Positions 22,766-51,458 of a stretch of 64,000 bases of DNA are shown piece by piece. This DNA comes from Amborella trichopoda (lineage: Eukaryota; Streptophyta; Magnoliopsida; Amborellales; Amborellaceae): positions 3,041,463-3,105,462 of the forward strand of contig NW_006499801.1 in the NCBI RefSeq assembly GCF_000471905.2. Reading direction: 5' to 3'. Numbering within the stretch: the first letter of the stretch is position 1; each line of letters opens with the position of its first letter. A program made the position numbers and the translations under genes. The notes below the pieces were generated by a model. It had not been told where the DNA came from. It did not search any database and worked only from the letters and a program-made list of their open reading frames with translations.

Positions 22766-24825
22766 GTAAGTTTCAGTCTTTTATTTCTCACTATAATGGC
22801 TTTTTTTACTTTGAATTTCGTTTTTTTGAAGCGTATTTTGCTATATATGGTGGGATATTTGTTTTAATTTTTCTGGAAATCTCAGTAGTTCGCCTATCAT
22901 GTATTGCGATGAGGGAGAGTTGTTGTGTGAGCTTAGTTTTGACAGAATAGCAGTTAGGGTTTGATCTTTAGAGTTTAAACTTATGTATTTTTTGTTGTAA
23001 AAGTGCTTGTTTGAACTAAGTTGTGGTTCTGGGTTTGAATTAAGTTTCAAGCTCTTATTCGAGGGCATTTATTGGCAAGGAATCTGCATATCAGTTCATT
23101 TGGATGTAATGGAGGATACTCTGATTTCTGATTATTTTTTTCAAAAGAAAATTGGTTCTAGTTTGTTTGATAACGTTCACCATGAACTTGTGAAATTTGA
23201 AGCAGTATTTTCCACATGAAATTGTTGTCTTTTGTTTTCGGTTATTTTGCTTGCCTGTTGGTTTAGGTTTAAATAATATGGAGCTTGTTTATTGGTTGCA
23301 ATTGAGATTGTAATCGAAGGAATGCGAATTTTGATGATTATGTATATGAAGTCTGTGGTTACTCTTGTTCAAATGGGGAATTTAGTTTTTTCTTTTGATA
23401 GTATATGAGTTTCACTTGTAGTCTTGTACAATATTTGAATTGTTTTGACATGTAGTTGTGATTTTGGCTCGACATTTCTACTAATTTTGACTTTATTCTT
23501 TATTCTGTAAGCAGTGGAATTCATTCTTTTTTCTCCCATCGTCCTTGATGCCGTAGAGTTTGATACTCATTGAAATCATTATTAATTAGATGAAAGGAAT
23601 TGTGACAGTAATTTCTATGGCAACAATGTCAGAAATATTCTTGAGTCTTTCTTTCTTTCTTCCTTCTTTTTTTTTTTTTTTTTTTTTGTGATAATTGACA
23701 GTTTTGGTTCATTTTCATATTAAGACATTGCACTGCTAGTTCAGATGGAAATTCCTCGTCTTTTTTTCTTTTTCTTTTTTTTTATATTTACCTGTTTGAG
23801 AGAAGTGTGAAATTGCTGGTTCTTGGCAATGGTATGTTTGGTTGACTAAACATGGCTCCTCTATATTATGAAACTTTAGACCAGTGGAAAACTCAGTAAC
23901 TCCCCATACCAAGTTGACTCACTGAGCTGAATTATAGTCCCGAAAAACTCTGACGAGCTTGTCAAGTTCTGCAAAAAAAAATTTGAAATTTTTTTAATAT
24001 TTGTGAGGTGCTGATTGTTTGCAACCAGGTATGCATAGTCTCATGCTAGCAGTCCGTGTTTTTACCCCTTTGCCAAGTGTCATATAGGCAACAACATAAC
24101 ACAAAACAATATATATGACTAACAACTCAAGTACTTTTGAATTGTTTTATTTATACTACAAGGTGGCTGACTGGTTGAGTTGACTTGGTGGATTTTCTGA
24201 CCCAAACTCAATTTTTTTCTCACTGGTTTAGACTGTTTGATAAATTATTTGATTTCATTGACTTTTTTGAATGGTGGTTTTGAAATTGTATAAATAATAA
24301 TTTCTGTTAAAAAATGGTCTCTGTGTGCCTTGCTGACTATGGTGATTGCCTCGTCTAGTTCAATTATGTAAAGCATATTACTTAATGTAGTATTATCATT
24401 TTCTCTATGATTAGCGTAGGGGGTATTAACCAATATTACTAACTATTTTCTTTTGCCCTGATATGATAAGATCTTTTTGAGAATTAAAAAAATATTCAAG
24501 TCCTTGTTTGTGATTTCTCAATACTTGTAGGCCATGTATCTGCCTCGCAAGACATTTTCGTAGTCTTCCTTTATTAGTAATAGAAATTACCTTTGAAAAA
24601 TAGTGAGAGAAAAAATGTTGGCAACATTGAGATCTATGTATCAAAGTTTCAGGCAGGTATGATGTATTAAAATTTGCATAAATTTTCCCACAAATTATTG
24701 AAATATTAGCTATGCATGCAAAGAAACTTATCTCTAACATCTGAATGGTGGTGTAGCTGAGAGAAGACCAGTATCATAAGTATCATAAGTATAGGTATTC
24801 TTAAAATCCTATAGAAGGCCACTTT

Positions 24826-24917
24826 CTTTTTTGGGTAGATCAGCTTGATATTCGAACCTGGGAGGTAGTGTTGCAATTGTTGACGCCGTAACCAATCAAA
24901 CCAATTCATGTATCCCT
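24826..24917 (-). mobile_element. Short SINE with 11-bp target duplication in the 5'UTR intron
   Basis: Flanked by exact direct repeats AAGGCCACTTT at 24815-24825 and 24918-24928. On the minus strand the 92-bp insert has a box-A-like TTGGTTTGATTGG, a box-B-like GGTTCGAATAT about 35 nt later, and an A-rich 3' end (CCCAAAAAAG). These are the hallmarks of a tRNA-derived SINE. Confidence 0.7.
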
Positions 24918-25435
24918 AAGGCCACTTTGTTTTTCTTGCTACTGTTAGCTGCATTAGGTCTGTTGGCTTGAAAGGTAGTTATACTGCCATTAGGCATCTT
25001 TTTCGATGAGAATGTCTGTAGTGCTCCCCAGAAATGACTCTGGTATGTCATAATTCCTTACCAAAAGAATAGAAAGCTGAAAAACTATTATAAACTATTT
25101 ATATGGAAACGCGCTTAGGTCTTATCTTTTGATGTTTATTTTGTTAGTTTGTCATCCCTGTGCATGTCTTAGAGCAATATTATCTCAGCTGAGTGGGGCA
25201 GAGTGACTGTTTTTCGTCTTCTTCTTTGTGACAACACTGATGTCCACATTACAGTGCTTGCAGATCTTATTGCTGTATGAGCAACCATATTTTGATAGCC
25301 TTAATCATTTAGAGTTGATTTTTCTTATGAGACTATTTCATCTTTTTCTGTTCAACTTTTGAGCTGCTAATATTGGATTTTGAGATATAATAGGATGCTT
25401 GCTTTCTTTGCAATGTTTTTATTTTCAGGAGAAAC

Positions 25436-25462
25436 ATGAAGACTGGTTTCCCAAAGGAATAA
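25436..25462 (+). promoter_or_regulatory. Upstream ORF of 8 codons before the Pumilio start
   Basis: In the second 5'UTR exon an ATG opens MKTGFPKE and stops at TAA, 13 nt before the main ATG at 25476. It could lower initiation at the main start. The main start is chosen because MATENPMILV begins the conserved N-terminal region. Confidence 0.55.
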
Positions 25463-25475
25463 TTCTGCAAGTATA

Positions 25476-40679
<15,204 letters not shown>

Positions 40680-41450
40680 ACAGGGACCGGAAATTTTTTC
40701 TCGTTATGGCCGAGTTAATATTTCGGCAAGGCAAATGCTTCAAGCAGTAAGAAATTAACTCTTATACCTTGTTGAACAAAGCAGCAAAATATTGCGAGGC
40801 CTGTTATTGGAGAGTTATTGGAGATGCATGGAGGCCTCTTTTTTTACTTATAAATTGTACAGGTTCGTATTTCATTTGTACTTAGTTTTCATCTGTAAAG
40901 CTAGGAATTTGTTATTTGTGTTTCTTCTATATGTTATATTGTTCTGTACAGGCTTAAAAGTCTCTATGCTCAGGTGTATAGTGTGCATAGTATATTACAA
41001 AGTCATTTAAGTCAGCCATTGGACCACGCTAGATTTAGATTGGTGACAAATACTTGTTCTTCTTTCTTGTTAAGAGTGATAAAATTGGAAAGATTTGCTT
41101 CTCATCTACTAAAGGGAATCCTCAAATGTCTTTTACCAATACAAAATTTTCTCGTCATGGATTGAATTTTCTCTAATGTTGGCCTCAAATAAGACCAAAC
41201 GTGTATAACATCCTGCATTTTTGTTGTGGCTTCTATAGCATGACTTCCAGTCAAATTCAGAAAATGCTTTTTTTTTCCTGCAATATTAGAAAATGGGTTT
41301 TGCAAAGTTCAGTACAAGGTTCCAATTTTGCTTTAATTGATTGTTCAAATTGTGGTTTATCTGGAAGGATAGTGAGGATTTGTGTGGGACATCTGCCCCA
41401 GAAAAATATATGCTTCTTTGATTATGGGATCTAATGACATTGTATGAAAG
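40680..41450 (+). other. Pumilio 3'UTR and downstream
   Basis: Sequence after the TAA of the 23-nt last coding exon. It is AT-rich and T-rich, without coding motifs. The polyadenylation site was not resolved. Confidence 0.45.
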
Positions 41451-43644
41451 ATTTGAGTATTTCCAAATTGCAAAGATATGCGATAGTAGCAATTGGGTTT
41501 CAAACATTATGATAGTGGCTCCTCAAACAATCAATTGTTGATGTTAGATGGTTTCAGATGCTGCTCGAATCTTGTTTGAAACCTAAATGTTCATGGTAAG
41601 TATACCCTTAACTTAAAAAGTAGTCATGTGATCTGTTAAAATATCAGGGGTCAAAACCCCTATATGAAATTATTAAGAGGGTTAAATGATTACAATCAAC
41701 ACCATGGGGTTTACTTCTTAATTGTTATTTCAACTAGGTACCTTCTCAAACAATATCTTTAGAAATGCCAAAATCGTTCTTGTTCAAAGTTGAGAACCCT
41801 AAACAAGTATGGGCACTATAGATGGGGCCCTATAGATGAGTTGCCTCAACAAGGGCAAGTGGAGCATTTTTGGAGATGTTTTCTAAGTAGGTACATGAGC
41901 TAAATATAAAAACTAAAGGAAAAAGTTTATATCCAATGGAAAATGTTATTTTGCTATTGAAAAACTTTAAAATTGATCATCTCAATTGAGATTTATGAAT
42001 ATAAAAAAGAAAAAGATTTTGAATCCCAGAAATAGTGCATTTGCAATACATTATCTAAACAGTTTATTTTCAAGATTTTCATATGATTATATATCTTCTT
42101 GATTTGAACTATTTTTAGAATTTAAAATTTTATAGGGAATGGATTTTCAGGCAATTCTAAGAATTTTGACACCAAAATTAGTCTTATGATAACATTTGGA
42201 GGTGCGCTTCTAGTTGGATAATTTAAGGTAGCAACTTTATGCAAACCACACCTAAAATTAAAAACCAAAATTAAAGAGGGAATCCAATAATATTCATTGG
42301 AATGATTTGACCCCTTATTCGCAAGAGATTATGACCGCTTAAACGATATCTTCCCAAGTTTCGATCATTATGACCTCTAAAACAATATTTCCCAATTCTA
42401 TCATGAAGGTTCTCTCGGCCACAAGGAAAGTGTACTACAAAGGCAACATCATATTGTAGCAGCACGTCCACCTCCATCCATCATCCGTCATTGAGAACGG
42501 ACAGTGGAGATATCCACACTTCTACTCGTTAGATAATAACAACTTACGGGAGGAGGCATGGATCATCTTGACCGTCCATTCTCGAGGATGAGCCATGGGA
42601 TATGCGTATTGGTATATTACCATACACATTGCATTTATTTATAGGATGCTAGTGTACTCTTCCCAGTTTTGTGAGTGAGGAAACTATGCTATCGTATTCC
42701 TCACAAACAACCACCATTTGGCAGCATTTTCTGCACAAGTGAGAGTTCCAAAAGCAAATGAAACAAGCGAGCTGCAATAGCGCAATAGCGATCTGTTGAA
42801 AGCTAAGGAAGATTGCATTATAAAATCCCATTTAGTGGTCCATCCAGACCATCCCTAGGAGTGCAATGGGAGAATGGTGAAATATTGAGAATTTGCCCTC
42901 AAAAAAATAAACCGAACATAAACTAGCAATGTACGGTTTTCAAGATTTTGTAGGTTGAACCTGTTCTAATGGACCCTAAATGATTGTGATCAACCATGCC
43001 TGACTAATGCAAGTAGCCTTCAAAGGAACTTTAATAGATCTAATGTGATTAAATTTAAAGCACTTGGTCTACAATGACTCTAGGAGCCAAAGGAAAGAAG
43101 TGGCTCAATCCATGAACTGAAACAGGATTTGAGAAAAAAGAGCAGCAATTTAAGAGAAATTTTGGAGACCCATGTCCAGAATGGCTCAGAATGCCAGGTC
43201 CCAAATTAAAGCAATTTTGAGGCTGAAACTAAAGATCTGAGGAAAGAGAGGTAATTGGGAGAAATTCTGGAGACCCCCTGCTCAAAAGTGGGAAAGTGTG
43301 TAGGCAGTTATTATCTTTTTTGCAATTTGTATATTATTCTCGATGTACAGGTACCTTAATGAGATTTACAATTATCGCTCCCAAAAAAAGCTACTTAGTG
43401 CAATCTATGATTTACCTTGGCTCAGTGAAACACTCGTGCGCCACATTGCAAAATAGCTCGTGGCTCCTTTGTTGAACCATTTTCAAGCACTCAATAACAC
43501 CTAAACATGCCAATACAAACAAGAGATTCTCAGATCGCCAAGGACCCAAGCCCCTAAATATACTATAATCACAACATATAAATCAAAATTCCAAACCATG
43601 CTATCAATAAATCTTTATAACTTAATTCTTTTGTTTTCTTCAAA
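41451..43644. other. Intergenic between Pumilio and ABC1, tail to tail
   Basis: Apart from the MITE-family copy at 41925-42253, I recognise nothing. The short frames near 42271-42831 lack family motifs. Confidence 0.55.
41925..42253 (+). repeat. MITE-family copy
   Basis: AAAAAGTTTATATCCAATGG, TTGATCATCTCAATTGAGAT, AGAAATAGTGCATTTGCAA, TTTCAAGATTTTCATATG and TTTGGAGGTGCGCTT occur in family order. It ends at GCAACTTTATGCAAACCAC. Confidence 0.7.
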
Positions 43645-46600
43645 TTAATATGTTCTAATGGTAGGCTGCATGTCCGGTCCAGTTTCCCCAGTTTCTGCAA
43701 AGTCAACAGGCAAAGGAACACCAAGCTCAGAGCAAACCAACTGAACCACCTTTCTAGTCACCCCACCAAGAGACATCTTGTTCAAAGTCACAGCCATTGC
43801 AAACCCATGCTTCACATCACAAAAACCAGTTGAACCACCCATCCCTGAGTGACCAAAACAACCTGACCCAAACCTCCTGAACCCAAGCCCAAACTTCCCA
43901 TTAGGGAGCACTAATCCTTCATAATCCCCCACCCCCATAAATGCATCCCTTATGGATGGGCTCTTAAAAATTTTAGTATTACCATCACTGCTAGTTCCAT
44001 TACCATTGTAAAACTTATTGTTGTGATTGATGGAGCCACTGGGAAGATCCTCGTTGCTGTGCTTCTTATCATTGTTAGTTTTGGCTGTGTTCTTGTTCTT
44101 GCTACTTCTTTTGGTCTTGATTTTGGTTTCTTGTGAGGGGAACTTAGGGATGTGAGGATGACTACCTAAGGGGGGTTCTCTGGGGCTATGGGGAGGAGGG
44201 ATGGAGCCTCCTGAGACTAGGGTTGCGTAAAACCGAGCTAGTGCCCGGGCTGAAAAATGCCCATTAGCAGCAGGTATTATGGCACGCCTTATGTTGAGCG
44301 TGTTAAATAGCACGGGTAAAGCAGACACAGTATTAGCCTGACCAATTCTCCCTGCAAAGGTCTCCAGGTCGTCTGTATCGAGGGTAAGTGTTGCTAGTCG
44401 AGACTCGACACCTGACATAAGATGAGTCAGAACCACTCCAAGTGCATAATTACATGCAGATGCGCATAGATATTAGCATGCATGCAGCCAAGCTTCTCTA
44501 CCTACATATGTACATAGGCACATACATTTTACACACATTCATATGTACATATATATTCACATACATATAATTTTCCTAATCTCCAGCATAGAATTATCCC
44601 AAGTACATGCATTCACATGCATGCATGCACAAGTACATTTATAGATACATGAATTCATACATAGTCCCTTAGGATTCCTTACCAGTAGACATATCGGTTT
44701 GTGTGAGGGAGGTCGAGGATGCAATCCCTTGAAAGTGTCCCAATAAGCCCAAACAAGCTGATCTAGCCTTTTCTTTTTTACATTCAAACATACATACATA
44801 CATATGTGCATACCTATGTAAAATTTCCTAATCTCCAAACATAGAATTTCTTCAAATGAGTTGCATCCAATCCTTTTTTTATGGTTATGAAGTGATTATA
44901 TATGGACGTTTAAAATGGGATCATGTTACATGTGGAGAAAAATGTAACAGAACGTAATGGTAATTGGTACATGCCTGGTGGGATGCCGATGTAGAACTCT
45001 CCTTCTATGTTGAGGGGATGAACAAAAGCTTCCTCCAAAACCTCTTGGAAGCTTCTCCCGGATGCTTTCTGTTTCATTTAAAACATCCTTACCATCAAAG
45101 GCTCAATTTAATGATTTAATCAAATACATGGGTATCCCTCCCTCTCTCATATTTTCACAACAATTTTATGAAATAATATTTTTCATGGGAATGACCAATA
45201 TTCCTCTAGCTCATCAACAAAGGAACTTCAATTTATCAAAAGTTGTCTAGACCAAGCAAATTGATGCTCTGTTACCAAAAATGGAGATGGTAACTCAGTA
45301 GAACTAGGCACCTTTTTTTTCTTTCAAAAATGCAAATGCCAATGCAATATAAAATGCCACAGTACATATACTGAAGGGCTTTCACACCAAACAGACTGCA
45401 GAATAGTGTATCATATGAAGGAGATCATTCCGGCCTATTTCTTTCATATAATATCAGAGCATAACTATAATCAAGAAAAGCAAAAAAATGAAAAAAAAAA
45501 AAAAGCTGGCATCAAAAGCAGACATGAAACAAGTCCAAATCAAAGTGGTAGACAGATGCTCATTACAGATACGTGCCTCTACTATTCCACCACAAAGCCA
45601 GCCAAAGGACAAGTAGTGATAAAACTGCTCAGACCCAGGTTCAGTCTCAGGAGAAGCCATGGTCATGCGTTTCAATGACTCATTCCAATCACACATCACC
45701 AAAGGATCTCCTCTCATGACCTCCCCCATTGCATGTTGCAGCCCGGAAGTATGGTTAAGTATATGATGAACCTATAAAATGATATAATACAGTTCCAATC
45801 ATAAATAAGAGTGCATCATACTAATCGTAGATCTGGCAATTATATAGGAAATGAGAGCAGCAAGAAATGAACCTTTGTTGACTCTTTTCCATTGGTGCCA
45901 AACTCCGGCCAAATATTTGCAACACTCTCATCGAGCTTTAACTTTCTGCAAGTGAAGTATTTCACATCATTAATGTCGAATAATCAGCATATTTCATCAA
46001 GAAAGTGGGAAATACAGATGCGATTAAACATGAAACTTCAATAGCTCAGACATTTGGCTCTTAGTCTAAGGTGACAAATTACAAGACTTTTGGTTTAAGA
46101 TAAATAAAATGTGTTTAGTTTTTTCTTAAAAACAAGTAAATGTGAATCCACTAAACAAACATTCATTAAATTTAGAAGCTTTTTTCTTAATCAGACCTTC
46201 AGAAGCTTTAGTGTTATCTTAAAAATTCAAATTATTTCCATCATGTGCCCATACCCATTATCTACCAACCAATGTAACATCCCAGCAGTGACGCCCTTTG
46301 TTGCAGAAAACATAGGAAATAGGCTATCATGTTGAACTGGTCTAGGGTCATATCTCCCAAGCACACCAGCTGCAGTATCAATTACAACCTTTCCATCTTT
46401 GTATGCACAGACCTGGTTCAACAAAAATTTACAAATTACATAGGTAAGAAATCATCCTCTTGAAAATCCATGCTATAATCCTTTCTAGTAACAAAATGAA
46501 TTTAGAAAGGGATCCTCGAGATAACGATTTACATTACATTCCATCGAAGAATTTGATACAGGAAAATTCGAGGGAACAGTAAAATCAGAGAAAAAAAAAA

Positions 46601-49600
46601 AAACAAAGCCAAACACAAGCATAATTCAAAGAAACCTAAGGTTTCTTCTCCATACCCCAAGCTAGGGTTCCAAAAGCCTAAGCTAAAAATCATGTGGAAT
46701 GACGCCCTCAAGGCCCCACACACCACTTTATACATTATAATTTAATGTTTATTACAAAACATTTCCAAACAAATAATATATTGACCTATATTCCTAACTT
46801 AAAATTTGTAATGACAGTTTTACCCTTGTGTACAGTACCCATGACTACTCATAAGCAGTAATTGTGCATAGTACTCATAAAGTAAATAAAAAAATATAAA
46901 AACCCTAAAAAAGTAAAAACCCTAGATATAAATCCCAAAACTAAAACTGTAATATACATCCTTTGAAATTGAATAAAAATTGAAAATAAGAATAATTTTG
47001 CCCTCCATCAGAATTGGAACATTATTGGCAAAGGCAAACTATAAATCATAACCATCTGTGAATCTAAAATACTGACTGCTGTTGAACTCCTCAATTCTAG
47101 CTCATAGAGAAAGTCCAATCCCACACAGTGCCATATCCAGACTACAAACTAGAAATGAGTCTAGACTATGCATCCCCAATGTTTTTGATTAAAAACCAAT
47201 GTAAAGACTCGTGAAAAATTTAAAGACAAAACAAATAGAAAGAAAAATAATAAATAACTCCAAGATGGTTTATTATCCTCTCTAAATAGTGGCATGTCAC
47301 AACCAAATCATCATCAAAATCATACTTCACAATTTCCTTGATCCGCAAGCTCTATGAAAGGCAAAGGAATATTTACACTACGGAGATAGTTCCATTCAGT
47401 AAGAAACAGAGCATGTCCAGATGAATATTTAAACATAACATCGTCGATCTAAGTCTGATTTAAAAATAGTTAGATCTCCTAAAGTAATTGTTTTAAAACT
47501 ATTCAAAAGAGGTAAATCAGAATAATATAGAGATACTGAGATAACAAACTATTCAGCACAATTAGCAAATGAAAACAAAATATCCATAACGAAATTAATC
47601 AAAATAGACTAACAAGAGCATCAAAACCTCAAACATTTGAAAATGCCTTTTCCAGCAAATTATACGACAATTTCTAATGAAGTCATAATACTTTTGTGAC
47701 AATAGGTAAAAAGAATACCCTGAAAGCATAATGAAGTCATAATACTTTTGTGACAATAGGTAAAAAAGAATACCCTGAAAGCAATAGAAATAGTTTTGCA
47801 ATAGTGAATCTGCAATAAAATTCCAGTTTCAGTTATCTCAAAGAAAAAATTAAATGCTCAGAGCTGTTATACAAGTAACTAACCTGAATCCCGAGTATTT
47901 TGTTACTCCCAAACTCATGTAGGAGCTTCCTAAGTTTGACCTCCACATCAGAAAGAGCAGGTGTCTCAAAAATCCATGGCCTGTTCATTTCAGACCCAAT
48001 TCCAGGTGTTCTGCTGACAAGAAGTCTCAATATGAACTCCACTTGAGAAATTTACAGTAATATAAGATTGAATTCTACCACTAATAGTTGACAAAGCCTT
48101 AACAAAAAACTTTCCTACAAGTTACAGGAGGTCCACAAGATTAGAACTTACCCTAAGAGGGTAGTCTCAGCAAAAGGCCGCATGATGTCCAGGTAAGCTA
48201 TACGAACATTCAGCATAGCCGAAAGCCCTGGAAGACATACTCATTGTTCATTTATAAAGAGAATTAGAAAATGTTTAGTCTATAAACTGATAAAAAAATT
48301 TCTGACTTGATGCTGACCTCGAAGAAGATTCAAAACCCTAGTAAAGATAACTGCATCACCAGGAAAAGCATCAACCTGGAAAAATGACATCCAATGTAAA
48401 CTCAGATGCAGAAATTTTTCCTTAGAACATTTTCTTTGCACTATGGGATGTAAAACATTGCCAACCATAGAAACAAAAGATAAGTAGGCTTACAGGATTC
48501 AAAGTTTTGCTTTTCTTCTTCTCAGTTTTCATCTTTTCTTGGATGACCTTCATTTTTTCTGTTCTTTCCTTGGCCAAGGATTTCATGTTTTCCTTGACAA
48601 AAGGAAAGAGTCAACATAAGGAATCCTTCTCAATAATTTTTGCATAATGTTGATATCATATATACACCCAAGAAAGCATACACACAATAGCTTCAGTGGC
48701 TGGCGTTGATGTGCGAAAGAATATGTTAGTTATCTCCATGGCCTGCTCTGGAATGTCTAAACGCAAACGAAGTCCCATCTCAGCAAAAGCAGACAATAGC
48801 GCCACATGGTCCCCCTACCACCACATAAATAACATGCCTTTTCATAATTCAAATTCTAAAGAAAATCGTCGGAAATTAAACATAATTCAGACGTAAACCA
48901 AACTCCAGAACAGCTATTATAAGTTTCAAATAACAATAGTAACATCTCATTCAAAGACTGGCCCACCCAAATCAAGAACCGGAAATTTCAGATAAATATG
49001 GTATGAAACATGCAAAGATAGACAGGTTGAGAATACTACAAGGACATATAAAGGAAAACGTGCTATTCCCAGTATTTGCAAAGCAAGTTTACTGAATGCA
49101 GACACAACAAGTGTTAATCATCTATTTTCAACCGGTTCCTTGCAGTTGCTAAAAACAGTAATGTGGGTGAAAATCCATTAACGAACCTCAGCACTGGCCA
49201 GAAACATCTTAGCAAGGGCTCGCTTCATTGAATTTGATATCAACTTTGTAAGCCCAAAATCAAGTAAAACAGGTCGAAATGGAGGTTCCTTACTCACAAG
49301 GAAATTTCCTACAATGAGATACAAACAGATATCATCAGGAATCTCACAGGAGAGGGGCAGAGAGAGAGAGAGATCAGATGCCACCAATACTATGTTTTCA
49401 TCTTACATCCTTGTGATTGTTATCTTCGTTATTTAATATTAATAAAAAAAATCAAATATGTTAAAGATCAATAGATTTCGTACCAGGATGAGGATCGCCA
49501 TTGAAAAAACCATCAACATAGATCTGATGAGCATAGGCCCTGGTGATTGTTTCGACAAGATTTTGCTTGTCCACTCCTAATGCTTCTAATGCATCATAGT

Positions 49601-51458
49601 CATTCAGGCGAACTCCATCCATATATTCTAAAATAAGGACTTTCTCGGTTGACTGTCATAAAAGGAAAAAAATGAAAGCTAATGAACACAAACTTAAGCC
49701 TTAGTACTAGGAAATCCAGATGCATGTACGCAACTACTTGTCATAGGGAAGAGGACTACCTGAATAACTTCTGGGATCAACACATCGACATGATTAGAGG
49801 ATATAGGAAAGTTGTGCCCTCTTTTACATCCAAGATTTTCAAAAACTGTTCTTGTATTTTCTGCATCCACACAATACGAAATATAAGAGCTGTCATAATA
49901 ACGATAAATGCAACAATAAAGAGTTTCACATACAATCCATATTTACTCTAACACAGTTGAAACAGCACTTCATATGGCACATTTTAAAACACATACGCAG
50001 CATCAAAAACTTGTTCCATTAGTGGTGATCATTAATTCAATCCAGAATTGCTCTTACTACAGTAGTGTATCCATTTGAGAGCATAGCAAGATAAAAGAGT
50101 GCATATTCGACGAACTGACACTATGATTTGATATAAGTCAGGCTAGTTGAACCCTTGAAATTGCAGTTGACACAAGTACCCGCTCTTATACAGAGTGTTG
50201 TGCAAGTAACCATAATCACAACCATGGGAATTTCTAAGTCCATTAGAAGAACAGAAACAAAAGTTTTAGGAGTACTCACCATAATGCCATCATCAAGATA
50301 AAGCTAGATGAAGTTCCACTTAGATATGCCTAACTCATATTCATTACAGACAAATCACATCACATTCAATATAGCTTCATACCTGCTTCAAGGTTGAAAT
50401 CAAGTTCTTTAGGAGCTTCCTTGCACCACTCGTCTATCATTGGGTTGAAGTTATACTGCGGCTCTGCCCAAGCAATCCAATCAACTATAGCCTTTGCATT
50501 CTTCAGGTCCTGCATATAAAATTGATCTCCAAATCCCAATCATATGGTTATAGAGAGCAGTTCAAAACCAAATGTAGAAAAATACTTTTTCTTTGTTCCA
50601 TGAAAGCATTAGGAGACCTCCAATATGATTGCTTTGATGCCTTCATGCTGTACTTTGACAACCACCTCTTTACCATCCTTAAGACATGCACGGTGGACTT
50701 GCGCAATCTGCAGGATGAAAGCATGTAAAATTGGTGTCCTAGTTCAAAAATAAAATTCATACAAAGGTTTTCAGTTGTGGACCGCAGTCTTACTGATGCT
50801 GTTGCAAGAGGTGTCTCAACAAATCTTGAGAAAAGATCACTCGTGGATTTGCCCAATTCTTTCTCTATGGTGTGACAAACCTGTGAAAGCATGGTCAGCA
50901 TAACCCATAGCATCATCAGTTGGTTGAAACCCTTATCAATGAAGAATAAATAAAAGTTAACATCCTTTTAGAAATCTCAAGACTGCTTCATAATGGACAA
51001 AACTAGAATCAGGGGTAAACAAAGTTCTTTCTAAAGAAAGACATGAACACCACCTCTTGCAACGGACGTGGAGGAAGAGAGTCTTGCAATTGCTTAAGGA
51101 GAGTTATATAGGGCTCAGGAAGAACATCAGCCCTTGTTGACAAGTATTGACCAAGTTTCACCCACAAACCTTCCAACTCTATTATCAAATTCAAGACCCG
51201 CTTGGCATTGCGTTCATGAGCCATTTCCCATAATGCAGATCTTTTTGGTTTGCTAAACCATTTCTCTCTCTTCTGCAAGGCCTGGAGCAGCAAAAATACA
51301 AAGATTAAGAAATAGAAACAATCTGAGAATTCATAGGTAATCCTAGAACCCAAATCGTAAGTAACCATGTAAACAAGAAGTACCTTGTAGTCTAGATATA
51401 TGATCAATGCGACAGTGAAAACCTTAACGCGCCTTTTGTAAATACTGCCCCAACCCAT
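43645..51458 (-). CDS. ABC1 atypical kinase fused to a beta-lactamase-like domain
   Basis: Exons from 5': 51458-51384, 51281-51054, 50880-50794, 50707-50618, 50509-50383, 49860-49760, 49652-49484, 49308-49187, 48814-48686, 48592-48494, 48375-48318, 48227-48152, 48025-47884, 46412-46255, 45945-45873, 45771-45577, 45068-44975 and 44411-43645. The sum is 2790 nt (929 residues), and a TAA lies in frame 9 nt before the ATG. The kinase part has the ABC1 motifs KLGQ (67-70), PLATAS, VVVKVQ (Lys148), GDPHPGN (288-294) and DFG (309-311). The beta-lactamase-like part has SATK (537-540), YHY (629-631, in place of Y-x-N) and HSG (862-864), with a Lys/Asn-rich linker before HSG. It matches the architecture of Arabidopsis AT5G24810, recalled from memory. 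ABC1/ADCK proteins are organellar and linked to quinone or lipid metabolism; the substrate of this fusion is unknown to me. The acceptor of the exon starting 48025 is less certain, and introns 16 and 17 have GC donors. Confidence 0.94.
47674..47792. repeat. 59-bp tandem duplication in an ABC1 intron
   Basis: AATGAAGTCATAATACTTTT through AATACCCTGAAAGC occurs twice in a row with one extra A in the second copy. It lies in the 1.5 kb intron between the kinase and beta-lactamase parts. Confidence 0.85.
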
